Assembly (NCBI GenBank): GCA_041659605.1
Contig: JBAZXW010000021.1
Span: 14,241 to 78,240, forward strand
Reading direction: 5' to 3'
DNA: 64,000 bases
Source of the DNA: Solimonas sp041659605
GTDB taxonomy: Bacteria > Pseudomonadota > Gammaproteobacteria > Nevskiales > Nevskiaceae
Every line of letters begins with the position of its first letter. Position 1 is the stretch's first letter. Position numbers and translations under genes: made by a program. The notes below the pieces were generated by a model that ran no database searches, was not told the origin of the DNA, and saw only the letters and a list, made by a program, of their open reading frames with translations. This document shows, piece by piece, positions 58,022 to 64,000 of this stretch.

Positions 58022-60520
58022 ATGCATCGAATACTGCTGGCGCTGGCCACTGCAGGCATCCTCGCGGCCTGCGCGGACCGCGACGGCGGCAGCAACAACG
58101 ACAACAGCCCGGGGATCATGCCGACCACGCGCTATGCCTTCGCGAACCAGTGCTGGGCGCTGCGAGACCATGCCAGCGGCCGTTACGTTACGCTCGACGA
58201 TGGCGCCTACGCTGCTGCGGCGACAGGCCCCGACGATGCGGAGGCCTTCTTCCTGAAACCGTCCGCGCTCGGCACCTACCTGCTGTACGGACGCGATGCG
58301 CGACTGCTCGCAGCGGGTGCGCCGGTCGCGTCGCTGGCGCTGGTAGACGCCAACGCCGCGGCCGAGTGGACGGTGGTCGGCCTGGACGACACGACGGCGT
58401 ACCCGTCGGCGCCGGCTGTGGACGTCGATCCGGATGCGGCTGCGGTCGTCGCCTACCGCAACTTCGTCGATCCCGGTCGCCTCGACACAGTCTTCACGCT
58501 CCGATCGCAGATGGATCAGACGTATCTGGCCACCGACGCGGGCAAGCAGCTGACCACGCGCGCGCAGGCCGATGCCGCCAGTGCCTTCTCGTACGCGCCG
58601 CTGCCGCCGGAGCGCTGCACCGCGTTCCCCGAAGCGCAGGATAACGTGCGCGGGAACACCTTCAGCGGCACGCGTGCGGACGGGCGCGTGCTCGGCTTTG
58701 CCGACACGCACCTGCACGCGACGTCGACGAGCTTCCTCGGCGGCGCCAAGCCGGGCTGGACCTTCCACAAGTACGGCGTTACCCACGCGCTCGCGGACTG
58801 CGATGCGCAGCATGGCCCGAACGGCATGCGCGATCTCATCGGCAGCCTGTTCACCGGCGATGTCGACGGCCACGACACGCGCGGCTGGCCGTATTTCCCC
58901 GACTGGCCGTCGCGCACCGCGACCACGCACGAGGCGGTGTACTGGAAATGGATGGAGCGCGCCTGGAAGGCCGGGCTGCGCGTGATCCTCAACTACGCCG
59001 TCGACAACGAGACGCTGTGCGAGATCTCGCGCAATGTCGCCGGCACGCCGACGCGCAACTGCAACGAGATGGTCAACGCCGGCCAGCAGATCGCGACCGC
59101 CTACGCGCTGCAGGACTACATCGACGCGCAGTACGGCGGCCGCGGTGCCGGCTGGTATCGCATCGTCACGACGCCGGCGCAGGCGCGCAGCGTCGTGGCG
59201 CAGGGCAAGGCCGCGGTGCTGCTCGGCATCGAGGTGTCGAACCTGCTCGACTGCAGCGTCACCTTCAATCCGCTGAGCACGCAGGAGGCCTTCGAGGAGA
59301 CTGGTGCGCCGGCAAGCGGCGGGCAGATCTACGGCTGCGCGATGACCGAGACCGGCGCCAGCAACGAGATCCTCACGCAGCTGCAGCGGCTCAAGGACCT
59401 GGGTGTTACCGGGCTGTTCACTGTGCACGAGTTCGACAACGCCTTTGGCGGCAGCGACATCTTCGACGGCCTGGTCCTCAATCTCGGCACGAAGGAAAAC
59501 TCCGGCGGACTGGGCAGCGCCGACACGCTCGCGGCGATGGCGCAGTTCGACGTGCCGGCGCAGCTCGAGGCGATCTCACACCTCGAGGCCAACGGTGTCG
59601 CCACGGGCGAGTTCTGGTCGACCTACGACTGCCCGACGGCGGAGTCCGAGGAAGCGGGCGGCGGCTTCGTGTTCCCGGTCGGCGTGGCGATGACCAATCT
59701 CGGGCCGCCGCCGCCGCTCTGTCCGTACCTGGGGCAGGGCGACCGGCCCGGCGGCATGACCGCCTGCTATCCGGCGGCGCCGCAGTGCAATGCACGCCTA
59801 CTCACGCCGATTGGCCTGTACACCTACGGCAAGATCATGGCGCTGGGCTTCGTCTTCGAGGTCGACCATCTCGCCTTCGCGCTCAAGGACCAGCTGCTCG
59901 ACCTCGCCGCGGCGCAGACGCCGGACTATCCGCTTGTGTCGGGGCACGCCTGGACCGGGCTGTCGTGGCAGCAGGCGCGGCGCATCTTCGCCGGCGGCGG
60001 CCTCGTCTACCCGAGCCTCAACAGCACCGAGGACTACACGAACCTGTGGCGCACGGTGAAGCCGCTGTGGCGCGAGTCCGGCACCACCAACGAGTTCGCC
60101 TTCGGTTTCGGATCCGACACCAACGGCATGTCGCCGCAAATGGCGCCGCGCGCGCAGATCGCCGACGGCAAGGCGCTGGCGTATCCGTTCACGCTGTTCG
60201 ACGGGCCGGTGTTCGACGCGCTGCCGGAGTTCCAGTCGGTCGCCGGCGTGGTCTTCGATCAGCCGGGCGCATTCGATGCCGACGGCAACGGCCGCAGCTG
60301 GCACGAGGACGTCGACGGCAACGCGCACTACGGTATGGCCGCCGATTTCGTCGAGGAGCTGCGCCTCGAAGGCACGCCCGAACAGATGCGCGACCTCTAC
60401 AACTCCGCCGAGGTCTACCTGCAGTTCTGGGAGCGCACGCAGGCGGCGAGCGCCGCGGTGAGCCAGAAAGGGCTGGTCGTGCCGGACGGCCTGCTGCGCG
60501 CGGCGCCGGTCACTCCCTGA
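58022..60520 (+). CDS. Large metal-dependent hydrolase lipoprotein (amidohydrolase/membrane-dipeptidase-like)
   Basis: An 832-residue lipoprotein (lipobox LAACADR). Residues 35-205 look like a beta-trefoil or lectin-like domain (CWALRDHASGRYVTLDDGAY, repeated in two forms). The remaining 600 residues contain the metal-binding HxH (GFADTHLHATS), DLIGSLFTGDVDGHDTRGWP, LFTVHEFDNAFGGSD, FEVDHLAF and FGFGSDTNGMSPQM, fitting a TIM-barrel amidohydrolase related to renal-dipeptidase-type enzymes. The substrate is unknown. Confidence 0.8.
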   Translation: MHRILLALATAGILAACADRDGGSNNDNSPGIMPTTRYAFANQCWALRDHASGRYVTLDDGAYAAAATGPDDAEAFFLKPSALGTYLLYGRDARLLAAGAPVASLALVDANAAAEWTVVGLDDTTAYPSAPAVDVDPDAAAVVAYRNFVDPGRLDTVFTLRSQMDQTYLATDAGKQLTTRAQADAASAFSYAPLPPERCTAFPEAQDNVRGNTFSGTRADGRVLGFADTHLHATSTSFLGGAKPGWTFHKYGVTHALADCDAQHGPNGMRDLIGSLFTGDVDGHDTRGWPYFPDWPSRTATTHEAVYWKWMERAWKAGLRVILNYAVDNETLCEISRNVAGTPTRNCNEMVNAGQQIATAYALQDYIDAQYGGRGAGWYRIVTTPAQARSVVAQGKAAVLLGIEVSNLLDCSVTFNPLSTQEAFEETGAPASGGQIYGCAMTETGASNEILTQLQRLKDLGVTGLFTVHEFDNAFGGSDIFDGLVLNLGTKENSGGLGSADTLAAMAQFDVPAQLEAISHLEANGVATGEFWSTYDCPTAESEEAGGGFVFPVGVAMTNLGPPPPLCPYLGQGDRPGGMTACYPAAPQCNARLLTPIGLYTYGKIMALGFVFEVDHLAFALKDQLLDLAAAQTPDYPLVSGHAWTGLSWQQARRIFAGGGLVYPSLNSTEDYTNLWRTVKPLWRESGTTNEFAFGFGSDTNGMSPQMAPRAQIADGKALAYPFTLFDGPVFDALPEFQSVAGVVFDQPGAFDADGNGRSWHEDVDGNAHYGMAADFVEELRLEGTPEQMRDLYNSAEVYLQFWERTQAASAAVSQKGLVVPDGLLRAAPVTP

Positions 60521-60527
60521 CCGATCT

Positions 60528-61976
60528 TCAGTCGGCCTGGGCGGCGATCGGTTCAGCGCCGATCGCGGGTTGCGTCTGCGGCCTGAGCAGCAGCGCCGCG
60601 ATCAGTGCAGCCACTGCCGTCATGCCGGCGCCGATCAGGAAAGCGAACTGGTAGCCGTCGTTGAGCGCGACCGACGCATCGACGCCGCGCAGCTGCTGCG
60701 CGCGCGTCCAGGCGTCGGCGAGACTGGCGAGGACCGCCAGACCGAGTGCACCACCCATCATGAAGGACGTGTTGACGATGCCCGAAGCCAGTCCGGCCTG
60801 GGACTCCTCGACGTCGCTCATCGCCGCCAGCAGCAGCGGATTGAAGGCGAGGCCGCCGCCCAGGCCCAGCAGCAGCATCGGCGGCAGCACGTCGACGACG
60901 AAGCTGCCGTCGATCGGTGCGCGGGCCAGCAGCAGCAATCCGGCTGCGGCGATGGCGAGGCCGATCCAGCTCGGTCCGCGCAGTCCGTAGCGGATCACGA
61001 CGCGCGCCGACAGGCCGAGCGAGAACGCCGCCATCAGGCCGTCCGCGGGCAGGAAGCCGAGGCCGACCTGCAGCGGCGTGTAGCCGAGCACGCGCTGCAT
61101 GTAGAGCGCCGAGATCACGAACCACGCGAACATGCCCGCTGCCCACAGCACGCCGACGACGTTGGCCGTCGCCAGATTGCGCAGGCGGAACAGGTGCAGC
61201 GGCATCAGCGGATCGCGCACGCGCGCCTCGATCGCGATGAACAGGGCGAGCAGGAACGCGCTGACGGCAAGCAGACCCAGCGTCTGCAGCGAACGCCATC
61301 CGGCTTCGTTGGCGTCGATGACCGCATACACGGCAAGCATCAGGCCCAGCGTCACCGTCACCGCACCGCCGACGTCGAGTCGCACGAGTACCGCCGGCGC
61401 CGTGTCGCGCGGCAGCAGGCGCAGGCACATCACGTAGACCGCGATGCCAATCGGCAGGTTGATCAGGAAGATCCAGTTCCAGCTGAGCAGCTCGGTGATG
61501 ACGCCGCCGAGCACCTCGCCGATAGTGCCGCCGACCGCGCAGACGAAGGCATAGATGCCCATCGCCCGGGCGCGCTCGTTCGCCTCGGTGAACAGGTTCA
61601 TGATCAAGGCCAGCGCGACAGCGGTGACGACCGCGCCGCCGAGGCCCTGCACCGCGCGTGCGAACACGAGCAGGCCGCGCGTCGCGGCGATGCCGCAGGC
61701 GAGCGAGGCGACGATGAACACGACCAGCCCGATCAGGAACCAGCGCCGGTTGCCGTAGAGGTCTCCCATCCGCCCGCCAAGCAGCAGAAAGCCGCCGAAG
61801 GTCAGCATGTAGGCGTTGAGCACCCAGACCAGGGAAGTCTCGGAAAAATCGAGGTCGGCGCGGATCGACGGCAACGCCACCGTCACGACGGTCGTGTCGA
61901 GCACGATCATCAGCACGCCAGTGCACAACACGTAGAGGGCGAGCCAGCGGCGGCGGTGGTCGAGCGGTGCGGTCAT
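60528..61976 (-). CDS. EmrB/QacA-type MFS drug transporter (DHA2)
   Basis: A 482-residue fourteen-helix MFS protein. Motif A is LLGGRMGDLYGNRR, motif D1 is LDTTVVTVALPSI and motif C is GGTIGEVLGGVITE. ATG 61976 is preferred because a perfect inverted repeat lies just upstream; ATG 62045 would place that repeat inside the gene. It exports toxic compounds by proton antiport. No regulator gene is adjacent. Confidence 0.92.
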   Translation of the reverse strand: MTAPLDHRRRWLALYVLCTGVLMIVLDTTVVTVALPSIRADLDFSETSLVWVLNAYMLTFGGFLLLGGRMGDLYGNRRWFLIGLVVFIVASLACGIAATRGLLVFARAVQGLGGAVVTAVALALIMNLFTEANERARAMGIYAFVCAVGGTIGEVLGGVITELLSWNWIFLINLPIGIAVYVMCLRLLPRDTAPAVLVRLDVGGAVTVTLGLMLAVYAVIDANEAGWRSLQTLGLLAVSAFLLALFIAIEARVRDPLMPLHLFRLRNLATANVVGVLWAAGMFAWFVISALYMQRVLGYTPLQVGLGFLPADGLMAAFSLGLSARVVIRYGLRGPSWIGLAIAAAGLLLLARAPIDGSFVVDVLPPMLLLGLGGGLAFNPLLLAAMSDVEESQAGLASGIVNTSFMMGGALGLAVLASLADAWTRAQQLRGVDASVALNDGYQFAFLIGAGMTAVAALIAALLLRPQTQPAIGAEPIAAQAD

Positions 61977-62011
61977 GGTTGGCGGCGGAGCAGGGCGGAT
62001 GTCGTCGAATA

Positions 62012-62037
62012 GTCGAATCGCCATCGGCCGATTCGAC
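62012..62037. promoter_or_regulatory. Perfect inverted repeat upstream of the EmrB-like gene
   Basis: GTCGAATCG (62012-62020) and CGATTCGAC (62029-62037) are exact inverted copies separated by eight bases. Such a dyad just before a multidrug transporter gene suggests an operator for a TetR- or MarR-type repressor encoded elsewhere. Confidence 0.6.
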
Positions 62038-62148
62038 ATCGACATCGCGTTGGATCGCGCAATCCTAGCGTGCGCTGTCGGTTTCCGCCGATTGCGCCTT
62101 GTTCAGCCGCGGGCCAGACTCGCTTCGAATTTGCACGGTCCAGGGCGG

Positions 62149-63057
62149 ATGATGCGATCACCTCTCGTGCGCACGCTGTGCGCTCTGTTGTGCGGGCTCG
62201 CGCTGAGCGCGCCCGTGGGTGCGGAACCGAGCCGGGCCCCGGCATGGACGCTGAAAACCCCAACCGGCGAGGTCGTCTCCTATCCGGCCGATGCGCAGGG
62301 CCAGCCGACGGTGCTGTTGTTCTGGCCGTCGTGGTGTCCGTTTAGCCGTGCGCTGCAGCCTTACGTGCAGGACATCTGGGAGGACTACCGCGACGCCGGC
62401 GTGAAGGTCTGGACGATCAACATCAAGGAGACCGGCGATCCGGTGCAGACGATGCGCGATCGCGGCCTGAGTTTCCCGCTGCTGCTCGACGGCGACGCGC
62501 TGGTCTATTCCTACGGCATCGTGCGCACGCCGTGGTTCGTGGTCATCGACGGCGAGGGCAGCATCGTCTACACGCGCCCGGCTAATCCGCCGACGCCGAT
62601 CGACGTCGCCAAGGCGGCGCGCGCGGCGCTCAACAAACTGCTCGGTCCGCGCGCCGTGCCGCTGCCGGCAAGCTATCCGCCGCCGTACGATTTGCATCTG
62701 CGCAAGGCTCAGCCTTCGCGCCTGGCCACCGACGCGGTACCGGACACCGAGTGGCGACCGTGGGCGCAGCAGTACCTCGCCAGCGTGCCGGCCGACGAGC
62801 GCGTCGAAGGCCAGGCGCCGCGCGGTCCGATCGACAACGGCAAGAGCGCGATCGCCGCGGCGCGCGCAGTCTGGACTGAAGCCTTCGGTCCCGAGCAGAC
62901 GCTCGCGCAGGCGCCGTTCCGCGCATTCCGCCGCAACAACCTGTGGGTCGTGTCGGGTACGGCCCTGTCGGGAAAACTCGGCGAGGGCTACGTGCTGGTG
63001 ATTGAGGCTGACGACGGCCAGATCGTGCGCATGCGCGGCGTCTCCGAGAGCCCGTGA
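62149..63057 (+). CDS. TlpA-like redoxin with C-terminal NTF2-fold (immunity-like) domain
   Basis: A 302-residue exported protein (signal peptide ending PVGA). The redoxin part has WPSWCPFSRAL: the first Cys (63) is present but the second position is Ser66, so it is a single-cysteine variant. From about residue 220 there is a domain like the NTF2-fold immunity family (SAIAAARAVWTEAFGPEQTL; NNLWVVSGTAL; VIEADDGQIVRMRG). Start at ATG 62149 or 62152. The fusion may be a periplasmic redox protein with a substrate- or effector-binding tail. Confidence 0.8.
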   Translation: MMRSPLVRTLCALLCGLALSAPVGAEPSRAPAWTLKTPTGEVVSYPADAQGQPTVLLFWPSWCPFSRALQPYVQDIWEDYRDAGVKVWTINIKETGDPVQTMRDRGLSFPLLLDGDALVYSYGIVRTPWFVVIDGEGSIVYTRPANPPTPIDVAKAARAALNKLLGPRAVPLPASYPPPYDLHLRKAQPSRLATDAVPDTEWRPWAQQYLASVPADERVEGQAPRGPIDNGKSAIAAARAVWTEAFGPEQTLAQAPFRAFRRNNLWVVSGTALSGKLGEGYVLVIEADDGQIVRMRGVSESP

Positions 63058-63064
63058 CGGTCGC

Positions 63065-63517
63065 TCAGGCGCGCTGCCGCGTGCGCTTCTTCGCCGCGTA
63101 GCGCGCGCGCGTTTCCTGCACCGCGCCGCCACTCTCAATGTGCAGATGCGCGCGCAGCCAGTCGGCGAACTCGGCTTCGCTGATGCGGCTCTCGGCGAGA
63201 CCGAGGATCGTCACGTACTTGTCTTCGGCACTCGCATCGAGTTCTGCGCCGTTCAGCTCGAGGAAGCTGCGATACGAGACATACGCCGTGCGCTTGTTGC
63301 CATCAACGAAGGCGTGATTCTTCGCCAGACCGTGCGCGAGGCTGGCGGCAAGGTCCGCCAGATCCGGCGGCGGATCGCCGTAGGCGTATAGCTGCTGTGG
63401 CCGCGCCAGCGCAGATTCCAGCAGGCCCTCGTCGCGCAGTCCGGTGCTGCCGCCGTGCTCCGCGATCTGACGATCGTGCAGCAGCAGCACGACGGCCTTC
63501 TCGATCCAGACGATCAT
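63065..63517 (-). CDS. Doc-type (Fic-fold) toxin of a toxin-antitoxin pair
   Basis: A 150-residue protein with the Doc motif HAFVDGNKRTAY (residues 68-79), where Lys in NKR distinguishes Doc phosphotransferases from AMP-transferring Fic proteins (GNGR). The opening region STGLRDEGLLESALARPQQL is family-typical. Doc phosphorylates EF-Tu and halts translation. A short C-terminal basic tail (RARYAAKKRTRQRA) is present. It lies 7 bases after the antitoxin gene. Confidence 0.93.
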   Translation of the reverse strand: MIVWIEKAVVLLLHDRQIAEHGGSTGLRDEGLLESALARPQQLYAYGDPPPDLADLAASLAHGLAKNHAFVDGNKRTAYVSYRSFLELNGAELDASAEDKYVTILGLAESRISEAEFADWLRAHLHIESGGAVQETRARYAAKKRTRQRA

Positions 63518-63524
63518 GGCCGTC

Positions 63525-63749
63525 TCAGCTGTCCGCGAGCTTGCGCAGTACCGTGCGGTCTTCGCGCATCACGCGTTCCGCGACCGCCATCTGCGCCGCG
63601 ATCGTCGGATCGTGCGGCATCAGCTTGATCCCGTCCGGCGTCTCGGCGACGTAGAGCGAGTCGCCCTTTTCCACGCGCAGCCGCGCCAACAGCTCCTTGG
63701 GCAGCACGACACCCGCCGAATTGCCGACCGCGATGATCTTCAGTTCCAT
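63525..63749 (-). CDS. AbrB/MazE-type antitoxin
   Basis: A 74-residue protein with a SpoVT/AbrB swapped-hairpin domain (MELKIIAVGNSAGVVLPKEL). ATG 63749 has a consensus AGGAGG 7 bases upstream. The C-terminal helix (AVAERVMREDRTVLRKLADS) should cover the toxin. Doc toxins more often pair with Phd; an AbrB-type partner is a known alternative. It is the first gene of the pair and likely autoregulates. Confidence 0.9.
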   Translation of the reverse strand: MELKIIAVGNSAGVVLPKELLARLRVEKGDSLYVAETPDGIKLMPHDPTIAAQMAVAERVMREDRTVLRKLADS

Positions 63750-63811
63750 AAGCACACCTCCTGAGCGAAGTATAACGAATGTAATAACACGATGGCCGCC
63801 ATTGCGCCCCT

Positions 63812-63912
63812 GTAGGAGCGCCTCTTACAGGCGCGACATGTTTGCGTCGGGCGCGTGGGTCGCGCCTTAGAGGCGCTTGTATGTTTATCCCGTCAGGCGA
63901 AAGCCTGTCGGG
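63812..63912. repeat. Cluster of REP-like palindromes near the window end
   Basis: GTAGGAGCGCCTCTTACAGG continues to GCGCGAC (63812-63837) and GTCGCGCCTTAGAGGCGCTT follows (63859-63881) in opposite orientation, forming a REP pair. A third hairpin, CAGGCGAAAGCCTG, is at 63894-63907. No gene is visible from 63750 to 64000. Confidence 0.7.
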
Positions 63913-64000
63913 GTGGAGGGACTAAGGCCGCATCTGGCGAAAGCACAGACTGTAGGAGAGATCGTCCCGCCCCTCACCTGAAGCGCCGATGAGGAATCCA

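Noticed and set aside
60570..62012. 480-codon plus-strand frame opposite the EmrB-like gene
   Set aside because: Gln/His/Arg-rich translation without motifs; shadow of the transporter.
1..64000. tRNA, rRNA, prophage, insertion sequence or CRISPR locus
   Set aside because: None recognised by eye: no transposase or integrase reading frame, no spaced direct repeats and no tRNA-like cloverleaf noticed. A covariance-model scan would be decisive.

Overview
The window is GC-rich, densely coded chromosomal DNA of a Gram-negative bacterium. RdgC, SlyX, ArfB, YajQ, a MacAB-like tripartite pump, lipobox proteins and two giant TonB-dependent receptors point to a gammaproteobacterium. The wax-ester synthase and retinol-saturase-like genes, together with REP-like palindromes of the 'GTAGGAGCGGCC' kind, suggest a Nevskiales/Xanthomonadales-type genome. 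That placement is inference from gene content; no rRNA or tRNA gene was seen. Almost every long reading frame opposite or out of frame with a real gene is a GC-driven shadow. No intergenic stretch exceeds about 250 bases.

Layout. 1-3282: the end of a sensor kinase, then two translationally coupled lipoproteins (NHL propeller, Ig-like). 3371-4264: rdgC. 4355-10031: an extended arsenic island, arsR-arsI-arsC-acr3, followed by a glutaredoxin fused to a CcdA/DsbD-like membrane domain, a YraQ/ArsP-superfamily permease and a mini-thioredoxin. 10262-10474: a cold-shock protein with its own terminator. 10575-19821: a MacAB-TolC-type efflux operon, a small periplasmic protein and a di-heme peroxidase lipoprotein read leftwards, with a BaeSR-like two-component system diverging from them. 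19893-27229: lipid genes (acyltransferase, retinol-saturase-like oxidoreductase, WS/DGAT), a SET-domain protein, an esterase and an MFS carrier. 27189-28422: two overlapping potassium-channel genes.

28521-33361 holds a histone-H1-like protein, DUF4404, CBS and cupin proteins, and several hydrolases including a thioesterase. 33562-40636 holds two tandem TonB-dependent receptors with nearly identical 5' ends, flanking a small lipoprotein. 40738-49688 is mixed: fabH, slyX, a FemAB-like protein, arfB, a DUF885 peptidase and several unrecognised proteins. 49738-57290 carries small and housekeeping genes: yjdM, DUF374, two very short Lys-rich proteins, rpoZ, a cysteine-less glutaredoxin, a phosphodiesterase, DOPA dioxygenase, yajQ, a glyoxalase with a histone-like tail and a truncated globin. 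57468-64000 carries a secreted glutathione peroxidase, a large metallohydrolase lipoprotein, an EmrB-type pump, a TlpA-like redoxin with an NTF2-like tail, and a Doc/AbrB-type toxin-antitoxin pair, and ends in REP-like repeats.

How the parts fit. The arsenic island looks complete: arsenate reduction by ArsC, arsenite export by Acr3, organoarsenical C-As cleavage by ArsI and control by a three-cysteine ArsR. The extra redox-membrane module downstream is the most system-like unexplained feature. The second is the TonB-receptor pair with a doubled TonB-box-like motif.
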